Source: Flavobacteriaceae bacterium (GTDB lineage Bacteria > Bacteroidota > Bacteroidia > Flavobacteriales > Flavobacteriaceae). Taken from it: a stretch of 17,350 nucleotides of DNA. The notes under the pieces were generated by a model, which was not told where the DNA came from, did no database searches, and worked only from the letters and a program-made list of their open reading frames with translations. This document shows, one piece after another, positions 6,594 through 14,103 of this stretch. Where the stretch lies: positions 1 to 17,350 of the forward strand of contig JACXVH010000020.1 of assembly GCA_014763515.1 (NCBI GenBank), in the 5' to 3' direction. Made by a program: the position numbers and the translations under genes. Position 1 is the stretch's first letter. Every line of letters starts with the position of its first letter.

Positions 6594-9377
6594 TTAATCA
6601 AACGTGTAAGTTAATCCTAAAGAGATTCCTACACCTTTTTTGTATTCTCTTAATACTAATGAATCTTCTGTAATATTTACATTGCTTTTGCTTCCTAGTT
6701 CATATCTGTAATACGGATTCAAAATATTGTCAACTGATAATTTGCCTGAAAGATTTTTACTTAATTGACTAGACCAAACAAAATCAAGTTTATTGAAAGG
6801 CTTTTCATAAATATGATCTAATCCAGCAGTTCCAACTGCATAAATTCTATCGCCATAAACACCATAAACTAAAGTCATTGAATTTTTTAACTCATTTCCA
6901 AGTTCAAATTCATATTTTAAGTCTGCATTAATTAACCATTCTGAAGCACCTTGAAGATTTCTGTTATCACTGTTTTCAAGAGTGTTAATGTTTCTATTAA
7001 CTTTTACATTAGTTTTCATTAATGAAGTGTTAAATCCTAAAGAGAAATTATCTAAATGATTACTAATTCTTGATAATTGTAATATAAATTCAAGTTCAGC
7101 TCCGAACAAAGTTGCTTGTTCTGAATTATCATAAGTAGTTATTTGTCCTCCACTACTTGCTGTAGGGATAAAGATTCTTTCAATAGGGTTGTTTATTTGT
7201 TTTCCAAAAAGACCTATTGCTATCATCTCACTTTTATCTGTGAATAATTCATATTTTAAGTCTAAATTATAAGATTCAGAATTTTCTAAATCTTTATTTC
7301 CTAATATAACTGTTGCATCTGGATTAACAAATTGAATAGGAAGTAATTCCATTGTTACAGGTCTCACAATCGTTTTAGAAAGGGCAAAACGAATGTTGTT
7401 TTTGTCGTTTAATGAATATTTTAAGTTTGCTGACGGTAAAATATCAACTTGGTTTTGCTTGCTTTTAATATAAGGATCATCTATTGAAGCAGATATTGGT
7501 CTATATTTAATTTCTCTTAAAGTGCTTTCTGCTCTTAAACCCGCGTTAAATTCAATTTTTTCTCCAAAATTCCAAAATAAATTTAGATATCCAGCATTTA
7601 CAAACTGGTCTAATTTTACTTTATAATCAGCGTTAGATTCTTCTCGAAAAGCTAAAATACCATTTGCAACATCATTTCTAATTATATCGTCGATTGTATT
7701 AAGTTCAGTTGTAAATTGCGTCGCTATAATATTTCTTCCAGCTAAAAATCGATATGTTGAACTTAAATTATTTCTATATGAATTAACTCCAATAGAAAGT
7801 TTATTTTTCTTATCATCTTCCTCTTTTCCGAACTTCCAATTATATTCTAATAAACCAGACATATAATAATTGCCTTTAATTTTTAGATATTGTCTGTTTA
7901 AGTTGTTTCCACCATAAGAAGTTTCAATATTAGTGTCATCAACCATGGTGCCATAAATAGTTTTTCTATCTGGTTGTTCGTAAGCAGTTTTAACGAAAGA
8001 ACCGCCGGCTTTTATACTGTGATTTCCAGATTTTGTTAAATCGTAAGAAGCAAGTAGTTGATTATTAAATAAATCTGATTGCTCAAATTGATTTAATCTA
8101 ATTTTCCAATTTGGATTGTTTGCTAAACTATTTGTGTATCCTAAAGCATCTGAAATCAAACTTTCAGTTGATCTTAGGTAAAAAGAATTAAAGGCAATTG
8201 TTCCTCTTTCTGCTTTATATTTTAAGCCAACTAATGCAGAGCTAGAAGTATTATATTTATAATCTTCTTTATATAAATCATTGTCATAATTACCTTGTGC
8301 TTGATTAAAAGTTCTATTAACTCCTTTTCTAATGGAATATTTATTATCGGCATTTAATGAAATTAAATAAGATATTTTGTTTCCATTGTTAAAGCTGAAT
8401 TTATCTGCATGATAAAACCCAATACTACTATTTATAGGACTGCTAGATTCATCAACATTCCATGAGTTGTTTTTATGACTTTGAGTATATTCTGTTGATG
8501 TCATTTGGTAAGCGCTAGGAACATTTCCAAATACACTTGGTAAAGATCTATCTTCTTTTATTAACCCTAAAAAACCTTGTGTAGAATTTGCATCTGATGA
8601 AATCAAAAACTTTTCACCATTGTTGTTTGTAGTATATCCAAAACCTACACTTAATTTAGTTTCTGATTTTGTAGTTTCTGTAGTTTCTATATCGATTGTA
8701 GCCCCTGCAAAATCACCTGGAATATTTGGATTAAAAGTCTTATAAACATTTAAAACACCAACAATATCTGTTGGAAATAAATCAAGAGGAATTATTTTAT
8801 TGAATGGACTATTAGATGGTGTCTGAAGACCATTTACTAAAAGATTGTTATATCTGTCTTCAAGACCACGAACAAATAAACCTCTTGATTCAACTTTAGA
8901 GATGTTAGTTACTTTTGTAAGTCCCTCTTCTACATCGCTAATACCTTTTCTAGACATTTCCTGTGCTCCAATAGCTTGTTTTATTTCAACTGCTTTTTGA
9001 ATATTTTGAAGTACTGCCTTTTCAGACTCTTTTGTAACGATGTGCTCAAGTACTATGTCTTCAAGTTGAACTCCACTTGCGGCTAATGTGTGATTTATTA
9101 TTTTTCTTTCGTTTGCTTTTAAAGTAAAAGGAATTTCAGCAGTTTCATAACCTAAATAACCTATGACTAAAGTGTAGTTTCCAGGTTTTAAAGTGATTGA
9201 AAATTTTCCTTGATCATCTGTAGAAGCACCTTTGTCGGTTCCTTTTACTGTTATGTTAGCAAATGGTAAAGGCTCGTTGTCGAATTCTTTATCTAAAATG
9301 GTTCCTGAAACTGTTCCTGTTTGAGCAATTGAAACAGCTGCAAAAAATAAAAATCCAATTAAAAACTTTAGTTTCAT
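6594..9377 (-). CDS. TonB-dependent outer-membrane receptor with carboxypeptidase-regulatory-like domain
   Basis: 927 residues. The signal peptide is MKLKFLIGFLFFAAVSIAQ. Residues about 20-105 are a carboxypeptidase D regulatory-like beta-sandwich (GTVSGTILD, LPFANITVKGTDKGASTDD, GNYTLVIGYLGYET). A plug domain follows at about 115-240, with SRGLFVRGLEDRYNNLLVNG and IDLFPTDIVGVLNVYKTF-like strands. The rest is a 22-strand-type barrel ending in GVGISLGLTYTFD, with a C-terminal aromatic residue next to the end as is usual for outer-membrane barrels. It should import a bulky or scarce substrate with TonB-ExbBD energy. It lacks the linked SusD partner of polysaccharide-utilisation loci. The RGLEDRYNN plug motif resembles receptors of the Oar/TIGR01782 kind rather than SusC. 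The gene is divergent from a PhoB/PhoR-like pair and followed by a beta-helix lipoprotein, which suggests a regulated nutrient-uptake role, perhaps for phosphorus compounds. The substrate is inference only. Confidence 0.92.
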   Translation of the reverse strand: MKLKFLIGFLFFAAVSIAQTGTVSGTILDKEFDNEPLPFANITVKGTDKGASTDDQGKFSITLKPGNYTLVIGYLGYETAEIPFTLKANERKIINHTLAASGVQLEDIVLEHIVTKESEKAVLQNIQKAVEIKQAIGAQEMSRKGISDVEEGLTKVTNISKVESRGLFVRGLEDRYNNLLVNGLQTPSNSPFNKIIPLDLFPTDIVGVLNVYKTFNPNIPGDFAGATIDIETTETTKSETKLSVGFGYTTNNNGEKFLISSDANSTQGFLGLIKEDRSLPSVFGNVPSAYQMTSTEYTQSHKNNSWNVDESSSPINSSIGFYHADKFSFNNGNKISYLISLNADNKYSIRKGVNRTFNQAQGNYDNDLYKEDYKYNTSSSALVGLKYKAERGTIAFNSFYLRSTESLISDALGYTNSLANNPNWKIRLNQFEQSDLFNNQLLASYDLTKSGNHSIKAGGSFVKTAYEQPDRKTIYGTMVDDTNIETSYGGNNLNRQYLKIKGNYYMSGLLEYNWKFGKEEDDKKNKLSIGVNSYRNNLSSTYRFLAGRNIIATQFTTELNTIDDIIRNDVANGILAFREESNADYKVKLDQFVNAGYLNLFWNFGEKIEFNAGLRAESTLREIKYRPISASIDDPYIKSKQNQVDILPSANLKYSLNDKNNIRFALSKTIVRPVTMELLPIQFVNPDATVILGNKDLENSESYNLDLKYELFTDKSEMIAIGLFGKQINNPIERIFIPTASSGGQITTYDNSEQATLFGAELEFILQLSRISNHLDNFSLGFNTSLMKTNVKVNRNINTLENSDNRNLQGASEWLINADLKYEFELGNELKNSMTLVYGVYGDRIYAVGTAGLDHIYEKPFNKLDFVWSSQLSKNLSGKLSVDNILNPYYRYELGSKSNVNITEDSLVLREYKKGVGISLGLTYTFD

Positions 9378-9399
9378 GTTGTGTTGTTAAAATTTGATG

Positions 9400-9407
9400 C
9401 AAAGGAA
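9400..9407 (-). promoter_or_regulatory. Possible -7 element of the TonB receptor gene
   Basis: Minus-strand TTCCTTTG is one base from TAnnTTTG and lies 22 bases before the ATG at 9377. No -33 box is found at the usual spacing. Instead the 11-bp repeat array begins 10 bases upstream. This is the layout of activator-dependent Pho promoters, in which the operator takes the place of the upstream promoter element. Confidence 0.4.
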
Positions 9408-9417
9408 CTCTTATTAA

Positions 9418-9483
9418 ATTACCATAGTGTTACGGCGACGTTATAATAAGGTTTTAGTAAGATTATCAAATTGTTAACCGATT
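9418..9483. promoter_or_regulatory. Pho-box-like operator array: six 11-bp repeats
   Basis: Six consecutive 11-base units start with ATTAC (9418), GTTAC (9429), GTTAT (9440), GTTTT (9451), ATTAT (9462) and GTTAA (9473). Every unit keeps [A/G]TT[A/T] at the same phase over 66 bases. PhoB of Escherichia coli and PhoP of Bacillus bind direct repeats with 11-bp period; the Bacillus repeat core is close to TTAACA. The array lies between the TonB receptor and a gene for a PhoB/OmpR-family regulator, so it could control both, including autoregulation. The DNA is AT-rich, so chance matching to TTA must be tested. Confidence 0.5.
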
Positions 9484-9499
9484 AAATAATTGTTAACAA
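9469..9499. repeat. Two AATTGTTAAC copies 19 bp apart upstream of the response regulator
   Basis: AATTGTTAAC occurs at 9469-9478 and again at 9488-9497. The second extends to the perfect palindrome TTGTTAACAA (9490-9499). The first overlaps the last unit of the 11-bp array, but the second is out of its phase, so it may be a separate site. Downstream, TATCTTTA at 9517-9524 is a near-match to the -7 element for the plus-strand regulator gene, with its ATG at 9557. Confidence 0.5.
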
Positions 9500-9556
9500 C
9501 TTTGAACTATTTATTTTATCTTTACCTTTACAATCGAAAATTAACAAAATCTACTC

Positions 9557-10240
9557 ATGAAGAAGAAGGATATTAAAATCTTATTAGTTGACGATGAGCA
9601 AGATATACTAGAGATTGTAGGGTATAATCTTGAGCAAGAAGGATATCAAATTTGTACAGCATCAAATGGTAAAGAAGCAATCGTAAAAGCTAAAAAAGAA
9701 CTTCCACATTTAATAATTATGGACGTTATGATGCCTGAAATGGACGGTATCGAAGCCTGTGAAAATATCCGAAAAATACCCGAATTAGAAAATACAGTAA
9801 TTACTTTTTTAACCGCTCGTTCAGAAGATTATTCTCAAGTAGCTGGCTTTGATGCTGGAGCTGATGATTACATCGCAAAACCCATAAAGCCAAAAGTTTT
9901 AGTAAGTAAAGTTAAGGCTTTATTGAGAAGACTAAAAGAAGATGATGGTTCAAGTGATGTACTGAAAGTAGGTAACATTGAAATTAATAGAGAAGAATAC
10001 AAAATAATAAGACAAGACGAAGAAATTGTTTTACCCAGAAAAGAATTTGAATTGTTTTATTTGTTAGCCACTAAACCTGGAAAAGTTTTTACCAGAGAAG
10101 AAATTTTAGATAAAGTTTGGGGCAATGAAGTAGTTGTAGGAGGAAGAACTATTGATGTACATATTCGTAAACTTAGAGAAAAAATAGGAGACGACTTCTT
10201 TAAAACTATTAAAGGAGTAGGATATAAAATTGAATTTTAA
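9557..10240 (+). CDS. PhoB/OmpR-family response regulator
   Basis: 227 residues: an N-terminal receiver, about 5-125, and a C-terminal winged helix, about 135-227. The acidic pair Asp12-Asp13, the phospho-acceptor Asp56 in IIMDVMMP, Thr86 in FLTAR and Lys109 in YIAKPIKP are all in place. The winged helix has the typical LPRKEFELFYLLATKPGKVF and recognition part GGRTIDVHIRKLREKIG, followed by GVGYKI. It should be a DNA-binding activator phosphorylated by the next gene product. The stop and the kinase start overlap in TAATG, indicating translational coupling. It resembles PhoB/PhoP more than other OmpR subgroups, and the 11-bp repeat array upstream supports that. The actual signal (phosphate or other) is not proven by the sequence. 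Confidence 0.93.
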   Translation: MKKKDIKILLVDDEQDILEIVGYNLEQEGYQICTASNGKEAIVKAKKELPHLIIMDVMMPEMDGIEACENIRKIPELENTVITFLTARSEDYSQVAGFDAGADDYIAKPIKPKVLVSKVKALLRRLKEDDGSSDVLKVGNIEINREEYKIIRQDEEIVLPRKEFELFYLLATKPGKVFTREEILDKVWGNEVVVGGRTIDVHIRKLREKIGDDFFKTIKGVGYKIEF

Positions 10241-11283
10241 TGGCAGTAAACTTTAAAAAGTCATATAAATTTGCTTTTAAATCATCATTATACATAACAA
10301 TTTTCTTTGTTTTTGTACTTCTATTGTATCATTTTTTAGAACAGCCTTTTGGATATTTTGCAATTATTCCACTGGCTTTTTTACTTTTTACTTTTTCATT
10401 CTTTGTAATCCAATATAGAGTAGAACGTTTTATTTATAAAAGAGTTAAAAAAATATACGACGATGTTTCGTTACTAGAAAACACTACTTTTAGAAATCAA
10501 CCTATTACTACTGATATGGCTACTTTAACTCAAGAAGTAAAAAAGTTTGCCAGAGACAAAAAACTTGAAATTGAAACATTAAAAATTAGAGAAGAATATC
10601 GACGAGAATTTCTAGGTAATGTTTCACACGAACTAAAAACACCTTTGTTTACAGTACAAGGTTATCTTCTTACACTTTTAGATGGTGCAATGGATGACAA
10701 AAATATTCGTAAGAAATATTTACAAAGAGCTGAAAAAGGAGTAGAGCGATTAATTTATATTGTTAAAGATTTAGATATGATTACGAAGCTTGAAACTGGT
10801 GATATTAATATTGAAAGGTCAGAATTTAATGTAGTAGAACTCATTCAAAATGTATTTGATTTACTCGAAATGAGAGCTGCTAAAAAAGACATTACATTAA
10901 CTTTTGATGTTAAATATAAACATCCTATAAAAGTTTCTGCCGACCAAGAAAAAATTCAACAAGTAATCACTAATTTGGTGATGAATTCTATAAAATACGG
11001 AAAACAAGGTGGAACTACGGAAGTAAGTATAGAGGATTTAGTTAATAATAAAGTAATTATCCGTGTTACTGATAACGGTGAAGGAATAGAAAAAAGTCAT
11101 ATTCCACGTTTATTTGAAAGATTTTATCGTGTAGATAAAAGTGGTGCACGAAGCGAAGGCGGTTCTGGACTAGGATTAGCAATTGTAAAGCACATCATTG
11201 AAAGTCACGAAGAAAAAATTTATGTAGAAAGTCAGTTTGGTGTAGGCTCTGAATTTTCTTTTACATTAGAAAAGGCGAAATAA
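10240..11283 (+). CDS. PhoR-like membrane sensor histidine kinase
   Basis: 347 residues. Two transmembrane helices, about 15-33 and 37-58, are joined by a very short loop (LEQPFG), so there is essentially no periplasmic sensor domain. Sensing must be inside the membrane, cytoplasmic, or through a partner protein. A linker follows (about 60-118), then the HisKA dimerisation domain with His130 in FLGNVSHELKTPL. The ATPase domain has the N box around Asn249 (TNLVMNSIKYG), the G1 box DNGEG at 278-282, the F box LFERFYR at 291-297 and the G2 box GGSGLGL at about 307-313. All catalytic elements are intact. Its start overlaps the regulator stop by one base. Its 3' end overlaps the convergent glycosyltransferase gene by 18 bases. 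Confidence 0.93.
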   Translation: MAVNFKKSYKFAFKSSLYITIFFVFVLLLYHFLEQPFGYFAIIPLAFLLFTFSFFVIQYRVERFIYKRVKKIYDDVSLLENTTFRNQPITTDMATLTQEVKKFARDKKLEIETLKIREEYRREFLGNVSHELKTPLFTVQGYLLTLLDGAMDDKNIRKKYLQRAEKGVERLIYIVKDLDMITKLETGDINIERSEFNVVELIQNVFDLLEMRAAKKDITLTFDVKYKHPIKVSADQEKIQQVITNLVMNSIKYGKQGGTTEVSIEDLVNNKVIIRVTDNGEGIEKSHIPRLFERFYRVDKSGARSEGGSGLGLAIVKHIIESHEEKIYVESQFGVGSEFSFTLEKAK

Positions 11284-12324
11284 TTGAGACCAACTTACAG
11301 CGGTTCCGTTGTTAAAAGTTTGTAAACCTCTGTACATACTCACTTTATCTAGTTTTTCAATTTTAAACTTTTCTTGTTTGCAACTTGGTACAATATTTTC
11401 CGATTTTAATTTTTTAGCTAAATATTCTTGTTCATATTGTCCTGGTGTTGGTATAAAAAAGGCTTTTTTCCCTAGAAATGCTAAATCCATTATAGTAGTA
11501 TAGCCCGAACGACAAATAATTAAATCACTTTCATTGAAAGCAATTTCAAGTTCTTTACTATTCATATAGTTATAGAAAGTTACATTGCCTTCTTGGCTTG
11601 TTTTTTGTTCATTTTCAACAATACCTTTTACAAATAATGTAGGTTTGCCAACATTCTTAAATTCCTTTTTTAATTTATCTTCAAGTAAAGTTCGTTGTGG
11701 TTCTGGACCCGAAAGCAACACAAAATAATCATATTTTTTAGGTAATTCTTTTTTGTGAATTCTACTCAATGGACCTAGGTAACGTAAATGTTTTAGAGGT
11801 TTTTTTAAATGTCCTAATTCTCCAGATAAATTTGGGCTTGTTGCATAATCAGGAATCCAGCATTCATTAAATTTATTAATAAAGTAATGATGAATTTTTG
11901 TTGTTAAGTAAGAAGTGTTTCCAGTTAATACATTTAATTGATGTGTCATAAAAACACAAGGCACTCTTTTGTAATGAACACCTAATCTGTTGTCAGAAAT
12001 AATACCATCTATTTGTAATTCGTCCACTAGTTTTTCAACAGATTTCTTTTCATTAACTACTGCAGTAATCATTTTAGGAATTTGTAAAAATAGCTTCCAT
12101 TTAAAATTTTTACCATTTTCAGCATATTTTATGTTGTATGAAGGTAAAACATGATGCCTTAAATTTGGAAATTCTTTCTTTAATAATTCCATAGCAACAC
12201 CATCAGAAGCAATAATTGGTTCAAAACCATTTTCTAATAATGCATTTATTATAGGTATGCATCTAGTGGCATGCCCTAAACCCCAATTTAAAGGTGCAAT
12301 AAGTATTTTTTTTGGCTTATTCAA
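11266..12324 (-). CDS. GT28/MurG-like glycosyltransferase
   Basis: 352 residues, starting at TTG (12324-12322) directly before AATAAGCCA. No ATG gives a complete N-terminus. The opening KILIAPLNWGLGHATRCIPI, with GLGHATR at about 15-21, is the glycine-rich donor/acceptor loop of GT-B transferases of the MurG kind. The second half has the expected nucleotide-sugar site signature ESDLIICRSGYTTIMDLAFLGKKAFFIPTPGQYEQ, about residues 266-300, in which the acidic-to-RSG segment and the PTPGQ-EQ segment match family 28. It probably moves a sugar (for instance N-acetylglucosamine) onto a lipid or surface glycan in the cytoplasmic leaflet; the substrate is not known. The gene is divergent from trmB. 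The palindrome ATTTGATCAAAT (12328-12339) lies just before its start. Confidence 0.82.
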   Translation of the reverse strand: MNKPKKILIAPLNWGLGHATRCIPIINALLENGFEPIIASDGVAMELLKKEFPNLRHHVLPSYNIKYAENGKNFKWKLFLQIPKMITAVVNEKKSVEKLVDELQIDGIISDNRLGVHYKRVPCVFMTHQLNVLTGNTSYLTTKIHHYFINKFNECWIPDYATSPNLSGELGHLKKPLKHLRYLGPLSRIHKKELPKKYDYFVLLSGPEPQRTLLEDKLKKEFKNVGKPTLFVKGIVENEQKTSQEGNVTFYNYMNSKELEIAFNESDLIICRSGYTTIMDLAFLGKKAFFIPTPGQYEQEYLAKKLKSENIVPSCKQEKFKIEKLDKVSMYRGLQTFNNGTAVSWSQLFRLF

Positions 12325-12416
12325 TGTATTTGATCAAATGATTATTGAATTACAAATTAAATATAATTTTTCTTCTGACATATTTCCTTAATTTTACCAA
12401 AAAATTAATTTTAACT

Positions 12417-13091
12417 GTGGGAAGTAAAAATAAATTAAAAAGATTTAGAGAGAATTTAACGTTTTCAAATGTAGTGCAACCAACTAGAGAAGAAGTAGTT
12501 GCTGAAGAATTATCATTTAAAGGAAAATGGAAAACCGATTTTTTTAAAAATGATAATCCAATTGTTTTAGAATTAGGATGTGGAAAAGGAGAATACTCTG
12601 TAGGATTAGCTCGAAAATTTCCAAATAAAAATTTTATTGGTATCGATATTAAAGGTGCACGTTTTTGGCGTGGTGCTAAAACTGCTGTAGAAGAAAACAT
12701 AAATAATGTTGGATTTCTACGTACACAAATAGAATTAGTGGAACATTGTTTTGCTGAAAATGAAGTAGATGAAATTTGGATTACTTTTCCAGATCCGCAA
12801 ATTAAATACAAACGTACAAAACATCGTATGACGAATTCAGAGTTTTTACAACGTTACAAAAAGATTCTAAAGAATGATGGAATTGTGCATTTAAAAACCG
12901 ATAGCGAATTTATGCATGGTTATACTTTAGGTTTATTACATGGTGAAGGTCACGAGGTTTTATATGCTAATCATAATGTATATAGGAATGAAGGAGCTCC
13001 TGAAGAAGTAACAAGTATTCAAACTTTTTATGAAAGTCAATATCTTGAACAAAATAAACCCATTACTTATATTAAATTTAAGATAAAGTAA
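12417..13091 (+). CDS. trmB: tRNA (guanine-N7-)-methyltransferase
   Basis: The gene product methylates N7 of G46 in the tRNA variable loop using S-adenosylmethionine. I place the start at GTG 12417, giving 224 residues beginning GSKNKLKRFRENLTFSN, which matches the usual N-terminus of this family in Bacteroidetes. The frame is open further upstream to a TTG at 12345, but those 24 extra residues are hydrophobic and unlike the family. The SAM-binding motif LELGCGKGEY (about 51-60) and the next acidic strand IGIDIKGARFWRG (about 74-86) are present. So are the family signature ITFPDPQIKYKRTKHRM (about 122-138) and LKTDSEFMHGYT with the catalytic-site Asp and Thr. The length is normal and no lesion is seen. 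Confidence 0.92.
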   Translation: MGSKNKLKRFRENLTFSNVVQPTREEVVAEELSFKGKWKTDFFKNDNPIVLELGCGKGEYSVGLARKFPNKNFIGIDIKGARFWRGAKTAVEENINNVGFLRTQIELVEHCFAENEVDEIWITFPDPQIKYKRTKHRMTNSEFLQRYKKILKNDGIVHLKTDSEFMHGYTLGLLHGEGHEVLYANHNVYRNEGAPEEVTSIQTFYESQYLEQNKPITYIKFKIK

Positions 13092-13144
13092 GAAAGGTTA
13101 CAAAACATATTAAAAGACACTACTAAATTTGAAAAAATAAATAA

Positions 13145-13771
13145 ATGACATTTTTATTCGCAATATTATCAGGTTTGTTTATTTCAATAGTTGGAATCAT
13201 TATTCCTGGTATGTTGAATATGACAATTGCAAAAATTAGTTTAAATGAAAATCAATCTCAGGCTTTAAAATTTGCTTTTGGAGCAGTTGTTGTCGTTTTT
13301 TTTCAAAGTTTTGTAGGAACATATTTTGCCAAATTTTTAGATGCAAATCCTGTTTTTAGTGAAGGATTAAGAAAAGTTGGAACATTTATTTTTATTGCTT
13401 TAACGATTGCTTTTACTATAATGGGAATAAAAGCTAACAAACAAAAAGATATAAAAGTAAATGTTGAGACAAAAAGGAATAGATTTTTTTATGGTATGGC
13501 AATGTCGGCTTTTAATATGTTTGCTATTCCTTGGTATGCTTTTACAAGCTTAATGGTTGCATCAAAAGATTTCTTTTTTTATGATATAATCTCAATTATT
13601 TTATTTTCTGTAGCTGCAGCAATAGGAACATATTTAGTATTTTATTTATATGCTAAATTTTTCAAATTAATTGAACATCGTTTAACTTTTATCGTAAAAA
13701 ATATTAATTTTTTGATAGCTGCACTAACAGGTTTCGTTGCTATATCTTCTTTAATAAAAATGTTTTCATAA
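13145..13771 (+). CDS. LysE-family membrane exporter
   Basis: 208 residues with about six hydrophobic segments (roughly 3-24, 39-60, 73-92, 112-137, 142-168, 184-206). The pattern resembles the LysE/RhtB amino-acid exporter fold, with the typical opening of a helix ending in PGMLNMTIAKISL (family PGP-like motif). The loop after helix 3 is short and basic (KANKQKDIKVNVETKRNR). The substrate (amino acid or other small metabolite) cannot be told. It starts 53 bases after trmB and its stop overlaps the start of the next gene in TAATG, so it forms a transcriptional unit with the alkyltransferase-like gene. Confidence 0.75.
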   Translation: MTFLFAILSGLFISIVGIIIPGMLNMTIAKISLNENQSQALKFAFGAVVVVFFQSFVGTYFAKFLDANPVFSEGLRKVGTFIFIALTIAFTIMGIKANKQKDIKVNVETKRNRFFYGMAMSAFNMFAIPWYAFTSLMVASKDFFFYDIISIILFSVAAAIGTYLVFYLYAKFFKLIEHRLTFIVKNINFLIAALTGFVAISSLIKMFS

Positions 13772-14100
13772 TGAAAACTAATGGTAAAGACAATTTTTTT
13801 GAACGTGTTTACGAAGTGGTTCGGCAAATTCCTTATGGAAAAGTTACTTCTTATGGAGCTATAGCCAAAGCAATTGGTTCGTCACAATCCTCAAGAATGG
13901 TGGGTTATGCCATGAATGCTTCGCACAACATGGAAGATGTTCCAGCGCATAGAGTAGTAAACAGAAATGGAATGCTCACAGGAAAACATCATTTTGACGG
14001 AACTAATTTAATGCAACAACTTTTAGAAGCCGAAGGTGTTAAAGTAGTTGATAATAAAATTGTAGATTTTCAAAAACACTTTTGGGAACCCGATTTTTAA
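13771..14100 (+). CDS. Alkyltransferase-like protein (ATL, MGMT C-terminal fold without active cysteine)
   Basis: 109 residues matching only the DNA-binding domain of O6-methylguanine-DNA methyltransferase. The minor-groove helix region IPYGKVTSYGAIAKAIGS is present with the flipping tyrosine (Tyr28), and the arginine finger Arg42 is in SSRMVGYAMNA. The reactive motif PCHRV of true methyltransferases is PAHRV here (residues 58-62), so Ala59 replaces the acceptor cysteine. Proteins of this kind (eAtl/YbaZ has a tryptophan at this position) bind O6-alkylguanine and hand it to nucleotide-excision repair instead of removing the alkyl group. It is translationally coupled to the upstream exporter through TAATG and ends 3 bases before the convergent kinase pseudogene. 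Confidence 0.9.
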   Translation: MKTNGKDNFFERVYEVVRQIPYGKVTSYGAIAKAIGSSQSSRMVGYAMNASHNMEDVPAHRVVNRNGMLTGKHHFDGTNLMQQLLEAEGVKVVDNKIVDFQKHFWEPDF

Positions 14101-14103
14101 AGT

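Noticed and set aside
9488..9499. The second TTGTTAAC as a seventh unit of the 11-bp operator array.
   Set aside because: It is 19 bases from the previous copy and out of phase with the array, so it was listed as a separate repeat.
12328..12339. Perfect palindrome ATTTGATCAAAT between the glycosyltransferase and trmB as an operator.
   Set aside because: It is short, AT-rich and single, without partner sites or a linked regulator. Chance is a sufficient explanation.
12345..12416. Extended N-terminus of TrmB from TTG 12345.
   Set aside because: The 24 added residues are hydrophobic and do not resemble the family. The GTG at 12417 gives the typical GSKNKLKRF start.
12350..12811. A 153-codon open frame on the minus strand opposite trmB.
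   Set aside because: It lies within a clearly recognised gene on the other strand and shows no motif or plausible composition; it is a shadow frame. The same applies to the open frames at 1754-1942, 1973-2158, 3104-3286, 4134-4340, 11309-11503, 13642-13827 and 14386-14583.
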